64,000 bases of DNA from CANLBN01 sp034111645. Lineage in GTDB: Bacteria > Pseudomonadota > Gammaproteobacteria > Pseudomonadales > Cellvibrionaceae. The notes beneath the pieces were generated by a model. The model ran no database searches. It had not been told where the DNA came from and worked only from the letters and a program-made list of their open reading frames with translations. This document shows, piece by piece, positions 55,338-63,860 of the stretch. The DNA lies in the NCBI GenBank assembly GCA_034111645.1, contig JAWUWW010000011.1, positions 67,430 to 131,429 on the forward strand. Direction: 5' to 3'. Each line of letters begins with the position of its first letter. Position 1 is the first letter of the stretch. The position numbers and the translations under genes were made by a program.

Positions 55338-56018
55338 TTACTTAGCTCTTGAGCTTTTCTTTTTTGGCGCTGGTTCTGCTTGAACAGCATCACCTATTAC
55401 TTCGCCTTTAAAAATCCAGACTTTAACGCCTAGAATCCCATAAGTTGTTAACGCTTCTGACGTTGAATAATCAATATCAGCGCGAAGCGTATGAAGAGGA
55501 ACTCGCCCCTCTCGGTACCATTCAGTTCGTGCAATTTCTGCTCCGCCTAAACGGCCACCAACCTGAATTCGAATACCCTGAGCACCTTGACGCATAGCAT
55601 TCTGAACGGCTCTTTTCATAGCACGTCTAAACATTACACGACGCTCAAGCTGGCTAGTAACACTATCTGCGACTAGTTTCGCATCCAAGTCAGGCTTACG
55701 TATTTCTTCTATATTGATGTGAACTGGCACACCCATACGTTTAGCTATTTGAGCACGCAACTTCTCAACATCTTCTCCGCGCTTACCAATCACAATGCCT
55801 GGACGGGCAGTATGAATAGTAACTTTTGCAGTATTAGCTGGTCGCTCTATATCGATACGACTAACAGATGCTTTTGATAGCTGCTTCTGAATGAAACTAC
55901 GGACATCAAGATCCGCATGTAATTTCTCAGCGTACTTATCGCTGCCGGCGTACCATATTGAGGTATGTTTTTTAACAATACCCAAACGAATACCGGTGGG
56001 ATGAACTTTTTGACCCAT
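55338..56018 (-). CDS. rpsC: 30S ribosomal protein S3
   Basis: The protein is 226 residues with the KH-domain loop VIGKRGEDVEKLR and start MGQKVHPTGIRLGIVK. The C-terminal tail is Lys/Pro-rich. Confidence 0.98.
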   Translation of the reverse strand: MGQKVHPTGIRLGIVKKHTSIWYAGSDKYAEKLHADLDVRSFIQKQLSKASVSRIDIERPANTAKVTIHTARPGIVIGKRGEDVEKLRAQIAKRMGVPVHINIEEIRKPDLDAKLVADSVTSQLERRVMFRRAMKRAVQNAMRQGAQGIRIQVGGRLGGAEIARTEWYREGRVPLHTLRADIDYSTSEALTTYGILGVKVWIFKGEVIGDAVQAEPAPKKKSSRAK

Positions 56019-56034
56019 AACGTCCGCTCTCGCT

Positions 56035-56373
56035 CTATTTAGTGTCGTCGGCGACTTTAACTGTAATGTGACATGATCGCTTTAGAATACGATCCGCACG
56101 ACCTTTTGCACGTGCACGTATTCGCTTCATTGTCACGCCTTCATCAACAAAGATGGTCGACACTCGTAATTCGTCAACATCCGCACCTTCGTTTTGTTCA
56201 GCATTGGCAATTGCACTCTCCAATACTTTCTTAATAATGACTGCTGCTTTTTTATTACTAAACGTCAGTAAGTCTAGAGCCACTTCGACATGCTTGCCAC
56301 GAATTTGATCCGCAACTAACCTAGCTTTCTGTGCCGACAAGCGCGCGCCACTTAATTTTGCTGCTACTTCCAT
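56035..56373 (-). CDS. rplV: 50S ribosomal protein L22
   Basis: The protein is 112 residues with start MEVAAKLSGARLSAQKARLVADQIRG-type and the tunnel-lining loop KRIRARAKGRADRI. I chose the ATG at 56373; the frame extends to a TTG at 56379. Confidence 0.97.
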   Translation of the reverse strand: MEVAAKLSGARLSAQKARLVADQIRGKHVEVALDLLTFSNKKAAVIIKKVLESAIANAEQNEGADVDELRVSTIFVDEGVTMKRIRARAKGRADRILKRSCHITVKVADDTK

Positions 56374-56385
56374 CGTCAACCTGCC

Positions 56386-56658
56386 TTATCTAACCTTTTT
56401 GTCGGCCACATGGCCTTTATAGGTGCGCGTTCCCGCAAACTCACCCAGCTTGTGACCAACCATTTCTTCATTAACCAACACCGGTACGTGTTGACGACCA
56501 TTATGAACTGCTATCGTCAAACCAACCATTTGCGGCATAATCATTGAACGGCGCGACCAAGTTTTAATGGGACGACGATCATTCTTTTCGACGGCTACTT
56601 CAACTTTCTTCAATAAATGAAGATCAATGAACGGACCTTTCTTCAGTGAACGTGGCAC
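56386..56658 (-). CDS. rpsS: 30S ribosomal protein S19
   Basis: The protein is 90 residues (MPRSLKKGPFIDLHLLKKV; C-terminal GTRTYKGHVADKKVR). Confidence 0.98.
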   Translation of the reverse strand: MPRSLKKGPFIDLHLLKKVEVAVEKNDRRPIKTWSRRSMIMPQMVGLTIAVHNGRQHVPVLVNEEMVGHKLGEFAGTRTYKGHVADKKVR

Positions 56659-56721
56659 TGTTGCTTCCTCTTATTCAGTTAATATGGCTAAGCCATTCAA
56701 ACTCACGACATCAATAAATAA

Positions 56722-57549
56722 TTACTTTTTATTACGACGGCGAACAATCATGCTATCAGTACGCTTGTTAGAGCGTGTCTTATAACCCTTAGCTGGTGTG
56801 CCCCATGGGCTCACCGGATGACGGCCACCAGATGTACGGCCTTCACCACCACCATGCGGGTGATCAACTGGGTTCATCGCAACACCGCGAACCGTTGGTC
56901 TTTTACCACGCCATCTTGAAGCACCAGCTTTACCTAACGAACGCAGACTGTGCTCTGAGTTAGAGACTTCGCCTAATGTCGCACGACAATCAGACAACAC
57001 TCTTCTCATCTCACCGCTACGTAGTCGCAAGGTCGCATAAGCACCTTCTCGTGCAACTAATTGAGCCGAAGTTCCTGCAGAGCGAGCTATTTGCGCACCC
57101 TTACCTGGCTTCATTTCAACACAATGAATTGTGCTACCAACCGGTATATTTCGGATAGGCAATGTGTTGCCAGGCTTAATGCTAGAAGCATTTCCAGACT
57201 CAACAATGTCTCCCGCCTTTAGGCCTTTCGGAGCGATAATATAGCGACGCTCTCCATCGGCATAACAAACAAGAGCAATATTTGCAGTTCTATTCGGATC
57301 GTATTCTAAGCGCTCAACTGTCGCAGGAATACCATCTTTATCGCGTTTAAAATCAATTAAACGATAATGTTGCTTATGACCACCACCGATATGGCGAGTG
57401 GTAATACGACCGTTATTGTTGCGACCGCCAGACCTAGTTTGCTTTTCTAACAATGGGGCATGTGGCGCACCCTTGTACAAATCTTCGCTAACAATACTAA
57501 CAACAAATCGACGACCTGCTGATGTTGGCTTGCGCTTTAATACTGCCAT
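56722..57549 (-). CDS. rplB: 50S ribosomal protein L2
   Basis: The protein is 275 residues. The conserved peptidyl-transferase-centre segment (VRGVAMNPVDHPHGGGEGR) contains the essential His in DHPHGGG. Confidence 0.98.
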   Translation of the reverse strand: MAVLKRKPTSAGRRFVVSIVSEDLYKGAPHAPLLEKQTRSGGRNNNGRITTRHIGGGHKQHYRLIDFKRDKDGIPATVERLEYDPNRTANIALVCYADGERRYIIAPKGLKAGDIVESGNASSIKPGNTLPIRNIPVGSTIHCVEMKPGKGAQIARSAGTSAQLVAREGAYATLRLRSGEMRRVLSDCRATLGEVSNSEHSLRSLGKAGASRWRGKRPTVRGVAMNPVDHPHGGGEGRTSGGRHPVSPWGTPAKGYKTRSNKRTDSMIVRRRNKK

Positions 57550-57552
57550 TTC

Positions 57553-57849
57553 TTAAGCCCCCATCGCAAAATCAATATCGTGACCATCAGCCAACTTAAC
57601 ATAGGCTTTTTTCCAGTCACTTCTTTTACCAAGACCATAACGCGTGCGCTTAGTCTTACCTTTCATCACTAGCGTACGAACGCCATCAACTTTAACATCA
57701 AACATTTTTTCAACAGCAGCCTTGATTTCTGGCTTGCTTGCAGTCTTGTTTACTTTAAAGACAACCTGATTTGAAGTTTCAGCTGAACCTACTGCCTTTT
57801 CGGAGACAACAGGTGCCAATAATATTTTTAATAGACGCTCCTGATTCAC
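57553..57849 (-). CDS. rplW: 50S ribosomal protein L23
   Basis: The protein is 98 residues (MNQERLLKILLAPVVSEKA). It lies at the tunnel exit, where trigger factor and SRP dock. It overlaps the rplD stop by four bases. Confidence 0.97.
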   Translation of the reverse strand: MNQERLLKILLAPVVSEKAVGSAETSNQVVFKVNKTASKPEIKAAVEKMFDVKVDGVRTLVMKGKTKRTRYGLGKRSDWKKAYVKLADGHDIDFAMGA

Positions 57850-58460
57850 GACAACATCTCCTCAATTTTCTTAAGCGCTGCCACAGTGACAATCACTTTA
57901 TCAAAGCCAACTAAGCTAACTGGGTCAATTGCCTCTGCATCAATAACGTCGACCTTATGAAGATTGCGCGCCGCTAAATATAAGTTTTCTGATAGCTCTT
58001 CAGTGACAATCAATGCGTCGGTAATATCATATTGAGCTAGTAACTTAACCAAATCTTTAGTTTTTGGTGCTGACAACTCAATAGCCTCTAAAACTACTAG
58101 GCGCTCTTGGCGAACTAACTCAGAGACTATGCACTGCATAGCTGCATGATACATTTTCTTATTTACTTTTTGCTCATAGTTGCGTGGCTGTGCAGCAAAT
58201 GTTACGCCACCGCTGCGCCAAATAGGACTGCTCGATGTACCAGCACGTGCACGACCACTACCTTTTTGAGCCCAAGGCTTTTTACCACCGCCGGCAACTG
58301 CCGCGCGATTTTTCTGAGCTTTAGTGCCCTGACGAGCTGCTGCCTGGTAAGCAACCACTACCTGATGGACTAAATCTGGATTATATTCACGACCAAAAGC
58401 TGAATCTGCTATACCAACCGCGCCATTTGCACCATTTGGTGTTGTAATACTTAATTCCAT
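57846..58460 (-). CDS. rplD: 50S ribosomal protein L4
   Basis: The protein is 204 residues with the tunnel loop KKPWAQKGSGRARAGTSSSP. In E. coli L4 also represses the S10 operon through the rpsJ leader. The start overlaps the rplC stop by one base. Confidence 0.97.
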   Translation of the reverse strand: MELSITTPNGANGAVGIADSAFGREYNPDLVHQVVVAYQAAARQGTKAQKNRAAVAGGGKKPWAQKGSGRARAGTSSSPIWRSGGVTFAAQPRNYEQKVNKKMYHAAMQCIVSELVRQERLVVLEAIELSAPKTKDLVKLLAQYDITDALIVTEELSENLYLAARNLHKVDVIDAEAIDPVSLVGFDKVIVTVAALKKIEEMLS

Positions 58461-59113
58461 TACTTACCTCCCAACTTCACAGCGGGACGCACTATCACAT
58501 CTCCACCAGGAGCACCTGGAACGGCACCTTTAACTAACAACAAATTACGCTCTTCATCAATGCGAACGACTTCTAAGTTCTGAATTGTTACTTGCTCAGA
58601 ACCCATATGGCCCGCCATCTTCTTGCCTTTAAATACACGACCAGGAGTTTGACACATACCGATAGAGCCCGGCGCACGATGCGATAAAGAGTTACCGTGA
58701 GTAGCGTCTTGCATTGCAAAGTTCCAACGCTTAATTACTCCAGCAAAACCTTTACCTTTCGAGATGCCAGTTACATCAATTTTTTGCCCAACTGTAAATG
58801 AAGCTACCGTTAACTCGCCGCCAACCTCCAAAGAAGGATCTTGCTCGCTACCTGCTTTAGCACGCAACTCCCACAAACCCCTACCCGCTTCAGCATTTGC
58901 TTTAGCGTAGTGGCCTGCAGCCGCTTTATTTACACGAGAAGCTCGACGTGAACCAACAGTCACTTGGACCGCTTGATAACCGTCAGTTTCGATGGTTTTA
59001 ATCTGTGTGATACGATTTGGCTCAACTTCAACCACCGTTACCGGGATTGAAACGCCATCGTCAGCGAATATACGCGTCATGCCGCACTTGCGACCGACAA
59101 TACCTATTGTCAT
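58460..59113 (-). CDS. rplC: 50S ribosomal protein L3
   Basis: The protein is 217 residues with the L3 signature FAMQDATHGNSLSHRAPGSI containing the methylated Gln region, and start MTIGIVGRKCGMTRIF. An unusually long 200-base gap separates it from rpsJ. Confidence 0.98.
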   Translation of the reverse strand: MTIGIVGRKCGMTRIFADDGVSIPVTVVEVEPNRITQIKTIETDGYQAVQVTVGSRRASRVNKAAAGHYAKANAEAGRGLWELRAKAGSEQDPSLEVGGELTVASFTVGQKIDVTGISKGKGFAGVIKRWNFAMQDATHGNSLSHRAPGSIGMCQTPGRVFKGKKMAGHMGSEQVTIQNLEVVRIDEERNLLLVKGAVPGAPGGDVIVRPAVKLGGK

Positions 59114-59313
59114 CTTCTAACCTCATTAGTGTACGGGGCTTTTCACCCCAAGACCGCTTTTGAAAAAGCAGAAATAGGACCCGCTATGGCCGCCCATTTC
59201 AGAGCGTTACACAAGGACCGTCAAACAATCCTAAGTGAGCTTGTTATTTTTTAGTGTTAACTAAAACAAAACCCACAAGCTTTTCCCTATGTTAGGGAGC
59301 CGTAGAACGGGAA
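59114..59313 (-). promoter_or_regulatory. Structured rpsJ-rplC spacer with a possible internal promoter
   Basis: The 200-base gap contains three small hairpins: GGGG/CCCC (59135-59149), GCTTT/AAAGC (about 59156-59169) and TCCCTA/TAGGGA (59084 is outside; arms are 59284-59289 and 59293-59298). On the minus strand TTGACG (59219-59224) and TGAAAT (59196-59201) are 17 bases apart and could be a weak promoter. No T-run terminator is seen. Confidence 0.4.
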
Positions 59314-59625
59314 CTAACCTAAAGAAATCTGAACTTCAACACCTGCCGCTAAGTCTAGCTTCATAAGTGCATCTACAGTTTTTTCGGTTGGCTCCACAAA
59401 ATCTAGCAAGCGATGGTGGGTACGAATCTCATACTGATCTCTTGCATCTTTATTAACATGCGGAGAGACCAGAATGGTAAATCTTTCTTTTCGAGTCGGC
59501 AAAGGAATCGGTCCACGAACTTGTGCGCCGGTACGACGAACAGTTTCAACAATTTCATGCGTAGATGCATCAATCAACTTATGATCGAATGCTTTTAATC
59601 TTATACGAATGCGCTGATTCTGCAT
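59314..59625 (-). CDS. rpsJ: 30S ribosomal protein S10
   Basis: The protein is 103 residues (MQNQRIRIRLKAFDHKLID). It is the first gene of the S10 operon; S10 (NusE) also acts in antitermination. A consensus promoter lies about 80 bases upstream. Confidence 0.98.
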   Translation of the reverse strand: MQNQRIRIRLKAFDHKLIDASTHEIVETVRRTGAQVRGPIPLPTRKERFTILVSPHVNKDARDQYEIRTHHRLLDFVEPTEKTVDALMKLDLAAGVEVQISLG

Positions 59626-59992
59626 TTATGCCAAACTCCAAAATCTTAAAGAACGATTACAGCCGGTAGACTTTAGTGTCTGCCCCTGTAAATTTGAGGC
59701 GCAATTATATGGATGTGTTCATGCGCCGTCAACCCTAATAAACACTTATTTTTAATATATATGCATAGAGACTAGAAACATCTTTTCATAACTGCAACAA
59801 TCGCATTATTACAAACGTTACCACAAATACATTATTTAATAAGTTGTGGTTTCTGCTTATTAGCAAGCACTAATATTTACACCCTATGATGGTCATCACT
59901 TAATTTTAAGCAGGCTTATCGCCATCGACTAATGTTAATTGATAAACCTTAGCTCATTCACGACAAAGCACAATAACAAACTTGAGGACAAT
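59626..59992. other. Divergent region between rpsJ and the yciA-like gene
   Basis: These 367 bases hold the S10 promoter and an rpsJ leader of about 70 bases, too short for a full E. coli-type L4-responsive leader. The yciA-like frame extends to a TTG at 59939, but I treat that stretch as untranslated. Confidence 0.5.
59704..59732 (-). promoter_or_regulatory. Near-consensus sigma-70 promoter of the S10 operon
   Basis: On the minus strand TTGACG (59727-59732) and a perfect TATAAT (59704-59709) are exactly 17 bases apart. This is the strongest promoter sequence I found in the window and fits a highly expressed ribosomal operon. Confidence 0.85.
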
Positions 59993-60418
59993 ATGGACAC
60001 CCCTGAAAAAACATTAGGCACGCTAACGACACGTGTCATGGCTATGCATAGCAATACAAATCCATCTGGCGATATCTTTGGTGGATGGGTTTTATCTCAA
60101 ATGGATATTGCTGCAGGGATCTGCGCAGGTCAACGTTCACAAAGTCGTGTAGTAACCGTATCACTTGAGAGCATGAGCTTTATTCGCCCTGTAAAAGTTG
60201 GTGATGTTCTTGGCGTCTACACTCGCGTTATTCATATAGGTACCACATCAATGACTATCAATGTTGAAGCTTGGGTAAGACGAGATCGCATCGGGAATCG
60301 AGAAAAAGTCACCGAGGGTAATTTTAAATTTGTCGCCCTAGATGATAACGGTAAGCCTCAAGCGATTCCGCCTGAGTCAGAATTGCCTTCTTATGTTTTA
60401 GAAAAAAACATGTTTTAA
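59993..60418 (+). CDS. yciA: YciA-type acyl-CoA thioesterase
   Basis: This 141-residue hotdog-fold thioesterase hydrolyses acyl-CoA esters in the cytoplasm. The 4HBT-type signature is TNPSGDIFGGWVLSQMDIAAG, with the catalytic Asp region in it, and VTVSLESMSFIRPVKVGDVL follows. I chose the ATG at 59993, with GAGGA four to six bases upstream. It is co-oriented with the ghrA-like gene 18 bases downstream. Acyl-chain preference cannot be told. Confidence 0.85.
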   Translation: MDTPEKTLGTLTTRVMAMHSNTNPSGDIFGGWVLSQMDIAAGICAGQRSQSRVVTVSLESMSFIRPVKVGDVLGVYTRVIHIGTTSMTINVEAWVRRDRIGNREKVTEGNFKFVALDDNGKPQAIPPESELPSYVLEKNMF

Positions 60419-60436
60419 CAGTAGCTACTATAACTT

Positions 60437-61369
60437 ATGAATATTGTATTTGATGTCCCTGAAAATAAAGCCGCGCTATGGATTGAGGAATTAAATAATT
60501 ACTTACCGTTAGCAGCTATTAATTATTATTCTGATCTCTCAATGGAAACTGCTGACTATTTTATTTGTGAGAACCCACCGGCGAATCATTTAAATAAAAC
60601 TTTCAATATTAAAGCTGTCTTTTTGCTCTCGGCGGGTTTTGACTATTACTCTAAGCTAAAAAGTAGGCTCGAGTGTAAATTATTAAATGAGCTACCCTGC
60701 TATCGACTTGAGGATGCTGGCATGAGCGAGCAGATGATGGATTATGCAAGCTACTCTACGCTCAAGTTTTTTAGACGCTTTAACGAATATGATCATCATA
60801 AAACATGGAAATCTTTAACTCCATTTTCAAAAGCCGACTTTAAAGTTGGCATTATGGGCACCGGGGAACTTGGAAGTAACGTTGCGTTACGCTTAAACTC
60901 GCTCGGGTTTAGCATTAACACATGGAACAGATCAGAAAAAAATTTGATTAATGTCACGCAATTTATTGGCGTTAGCGAGTTTGAAGACTTTATTAAAAAC
61001 ACTCACCTTTTAATTAATCTGCTGCCCTTAAACAATCAAACTAAAGAAATTTTAAATAAGGCTATTTTTGAAAAGCTCGCTAAGCCATCTTATTTCATTA
61101 ACTTAGCCCGTGGCGCGCATGTTGTAGAAGCTGATTTGGTCGAAGCACTAAGTTCAGGTGTGTTAAGCGGTGCTCAATTAGATGTAACGGTAACAGAACC
61201 GCTACCTGATGATAGCCCTTTATTCGCACAACAAAATTGCTTTATTACACCGCATGTTGCAGCAAAGACTCTTATTAAAGAAAGCTGCGAGCAAATAAGT
61301 AAAAAAATTAAATTATTAGATCTCGACCAAACAATTACTGGGATAATTAAATGGGATGAACAGAATTAA
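60437..61369 (+). CDS. D-2-hydroxyacid dehydrogenase, GhrA-like glyoxylate/hydroxypyruvate reductase
   Basis: This 310-residue NAD(P)H-dependent 2-hydroxyacid dehydrogenase has a Rossmann loop GIMGTGELGS (about 136-145) and RSEK after the second strand, suggesting NADPH use. Catalytic residues are Arg in LARGAHVV, Glu in VTEPLPDDSPLF and His in ITPHVAA. The short N-terminal substrate domain fits the GhrA group. The substrate is probably glyoxylate or hydroxypyruvate, inferred from the family only. It likely forms an operon with the yciA-like gene. Confidence 0.82.
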   Translation: MNIVFDVPENKAALWIEELNNYLPLAAINYYSDLSMETADYFICENPPANHLNKTFNIKAVFLLSAGFDYYSKLKSRLECKLLNELPCYRLEDAGMSEQMMDYASYSTLKFFRRFNEYDHHKTWKSLTPFSKADFKVGIMGTGELGSNVALRLNSLGFSINTWNRSEKNLINVTQFIGVSEFEDFIKNTHLLINLLPLNNQTKEILNKAIFEKLAKPSYFINLARGAHVVEADLVEALSSGVLSGAQLDVTVTEPLPDDSPLFAQQNCFITPHVAAKTLIKESCEQISKKIKLLDLDQTITGIIKWDEQN

Positions 61370-61437
61370 CGGAGCAGTGACTTTATAACTGCCCATTAGT
61401 TAAATCATTATAGTAACAGTGACATTAAACTCAGATA

Positions 61438-61472
61438 TAAAAAAACCCCATCTATTTTAACAATAGACGGGG
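61438..61472 (-). terminator. Intrinsic terminator of the EF-G2 gene
   Basis: On the minus strand CCCCGTCTATT and AATAGATGGGG (one G-U pair) form an 11-base stem followed by seven T. The plus-strand version has one mismatch but may also stop the ghrA-like transcript. Confidence 0.88.
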
Positions 61473-61495
61473 CTTTTAGATTTTAAAGACAGCTA

Positions 61496-63580
61496 TTATT
61501 TAGCTGCTTTACGCTCTTTTTCTTGAGCAATAACTTCTTCAGAGATCTTGTTAGGACAAGGCAGATAATGTGAAAATTCCATAGAGAATTGTCCACGACC
61601 TGAAGTCATTGTGCGCAAAGTACCAATATAACCAAACATTTCTGAAAGTGGCACGTCGGCTTTTACACGAACACCGGTTACACCAGCTTCTTGATCTTTG
61701 ATCATACCGCGACGACGATTTAGATCGCCAATCACATCACCAACATGATCATCTGGAGTAAATACGTCTACCTTCATAATTGGCTCGATTAATTGCGGGC
61801 CCGCTTTTGGAATTGACTGACGGAATGCGCTTTTTGCTGCAATTTCAAAGGCAATCGCTGACGAGTCAACTGCGTGATAAGAACCATCGAATAATTCTAC
61901 CTCGACATCTAGTACTGGGAAGCCAGCAAGAACACCTTGACCCATCATACCTCTAAAGCCTTTCTCAATCGCTGGAAAGAATTCTTTAGGCACGTTACCA
62001 CCAACAACTACAGAGTTAAATACGAAACCAGAACCAGGCTCACCAGGTCTAATACGGTAATCGATTTTACCAAATTGACCCGATCCACCCGATTGCTTTT
62101 TATGAGTGTAGCTATCTTCAACTGGTTTAGTAATCGTCTCGCGATAAGCAACTTGTGGCTGACCTACGACTAAATCGACACCATAGGTACGCTTAAGAAT
62201 ATCAACTTTAATATCAAGATGAAGCTCACCCATACCCTTAAGAATTGTCTCACCTGAATCTTCATCAGTTTCAACACGGAACGATGGATCTTCTGCAACC
62301 ATCTTACCAATAGCAATACCCATTTTTTCTGAGCCGCCTTTATCTTTTGGCGCAACTGCAATTGAGATTACTGGCTCAGGAAAAACCATCGCCTCAAGTG
62401 TACAAGGGTGCTTGGGATCACAAAGAGTATGACCTGTCTGAACATTTTTCATGCCCACTATTGCGATAATGTCGCCCGCTTGAGCGCTGTCTAATTCGTT
62501 GCGCTCATTAGCTTGCATTTCTACCATGCGGCCAACTCGCTCGGTTTTACCCGTAAACGAGTTAAGAATACTATCGCCTTTTTTCAACCTACCAGAGTAG
62601 ATGCGCACAAACGTTAATGCACCAAATCTATCATCCATAATTTTGAACGCTAAAGCACGCAAAGGCTCATCGGCAGAGACAATCGCAAATTCTCCTGTCC
62701 CCACACCTTCTTCGTCAGTCAATGGCTGAGGATCTACTTCTTGAGGAGCTGGCAAGTAATCAACCACTGCATCAAGTACATTTTGTACGCCCTTATTTTT
62801 AAAGGCTGAACCACAATACGTTGGGAAGAATACTAGGTCACGAGTACCTTTACGGATACAACGCTTGATATCAGCGATCGATGCTTCTTCACCATCCATA
62901 TAGGCCATTAGCAAATCATCGTCTTGCTCAAGTGCTGTCTCAACTAACATCTCGCGATATTCTTCAACTTTGTCTACCATGTCGGCAGGTACATCTTTAA
63001 TTTCAAAGTTTTCTGGCAAACCGGTGTTATCCCAAACGTAAGCTTTACGCTCTAGCACGTCAACTACACCAACAAAATTTTCTTCGACACCTATTGGCAA
63101 AGTCATTATCAGTGGATGAGCACCCAATACCTTCTTAATTTGATCGCAAACACGATAAAAGTCTGCACCCATACGATCTAATTTATTAACAAAAATAACA
63201 CGCGCAACTTCTGAGTCATTCGCATAGCGCCAGTTAGTTTCTGATTGAGGCTCAACACCACCCGAACCACAAAAAACACCAATACCACCATCCAATACTT
63301 TTAACGATCGATAAACTTCAACCGTAAAGTCAACGTGTCCCGGTGTATCGATTATATTAAAACGGTGATCTTTCCAGAAGCAACTTACCGCTGCAGACTG
63401 AATGGTAATACCGCGCTCAGCTTCTTGTTCCATGAAGTCAGTAGTCGATTCACCATCATGCACTTCACCCGTTTTATGGATTTTACCGGTTAGTTTTAGG
63501 ATGCGCTCAGTTGTAGTTGTTTTACCCGCATCAACGTGGGCGAAAATTCCGATATTTCTGTAAAGGGATAGATCAGTCAT
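61496..63580 (-). CDS. fusA2: Elongation factor G, second type (EF-G2)
   Basis: This 694-residue translational GTPase has G1 AHVDAGKTT, G3 DTPGH, G4 NKLD and EF-G domains II-V. The start MTDLSLYRNIGIFAHVD, the segment AVSCFWKDHRFNIIDTPGH without the insertion seen in the main gammaproteobacterial EF-G, and the final NKISEEVIAQEKERKAAK fit the EF-G2 group found beside the canonical fusA in Vibrio, Shewanella and Saccharophagus. Its exact role relative to EF-G1 is unclear. It has its own promoter and terminator and is not in the usual rpsG-fusA-tuf context. Confidence 0.88.
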   Translation of the reverse strand: MTDLSLYRNIGIFAHVDAGKTTTTERILKLTGKIHKTGEVHDGESTTDFMEQEAERGITIQSAAVSCFWKDHRFNIIDTPGHVDFTVEVYRSLKVLDGGIGVFCGSGGVEPQSETNWRYANDSEVARVIFVNKLDRMGADFYRVCDQIKKVLGAHPLIMTLPIGVEENFVGVVDVLERKAYVWDNTGLPENFEIKDVPADMVDKVEEYREMLVETALEQDDDLLMAYMDGEEASIADIKRCIRKGTRDLVFFPTYCGSAFKNKGVQNVLDAVVDYLPAPQEVDPQPLTDEEGVGTGEFAIVSADEPLRALAFKIMDDRFGALTFVRIYSGRLKKGDSILNSFTGKTERVGRMVEMQANERNELDSAQAGDIIAIVGMKNVQTGHTLCDPKHPCTLEAMVFPEPVISIAVAPKDKGGSEKMGIAIGKMVAEDPSFRVETDEDSGETILKGMGELHLDIKVDILKRTYGVDLVVGQPQVAYRETITKPVEDSYTHKKQSGGSGQFGKIDYRIRPGEPGSGFVFNSVVVGGNVPKEFFPAIEKGFRGMMGQGVLAGFPVLDVEVELFDGSYHAVDSSAIAFEIAAKSAFRQSIPKAGPQLIEPIMKVDVFTPDDHVGDVIGDLNRRRGMIKDQEAGVTGVRVKADVPLSEMFGYIGTLRTMTSGRGQFSMEFSHYLPCPNKISEEVIAQEKERKAAK

Positions 63581-63654
63581 GTGTTTACTCGTTCATTCAC
63601 TGTGTATATAGGTAGTAGCATTTTTTAAGCTACGTGTAACAAATTTTGCGCGCG

Positions 63655-63683
63655 AGTATACAGGATCTCGGCGCTTTTGTTGA
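63655..63683 (-). promoter_or_regulatory. Sigma-70 promoter of the EF-G2 gene
   Basis: On the minus strand TCAACA (63678-63683) and TATACT (63655-63660) are 17 bases apart, with a GC-rich discriminator (CGCGCGC) after the -10. It lies about 75 bases upstream of the start codon. Confidence 0.55.
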
Positions 63684-63800
63684 GAATTAATTAAGACTTT
63701 ATAGGGTATTTATTCTATAAAGGAACAAACTCCCATCGCTTCAAAAGATCTAGCCGACATCTACACAAAACAGTAGCAAGTAGATGCCTCTGAAATTAAA

Positions 63801-63827
63801 AAACCGAGCTGCTTAACAGCTCGGTTT
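63801..63827. terminator. Intrinsic terminator of tuf
   Basis: AAACCGAGCTG and CAGCTCGGTTT form a perfect 11-base stem with loop CTTAA; A and T runs lie on both sides. It sits 34 bases after the tuf stop and separates tuf from the EF-G2 gene. Confidence 0.92.
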
Positions 63828-63860
63828 TTTAGCATTTATACTTAAGTAAAATATAAGATC

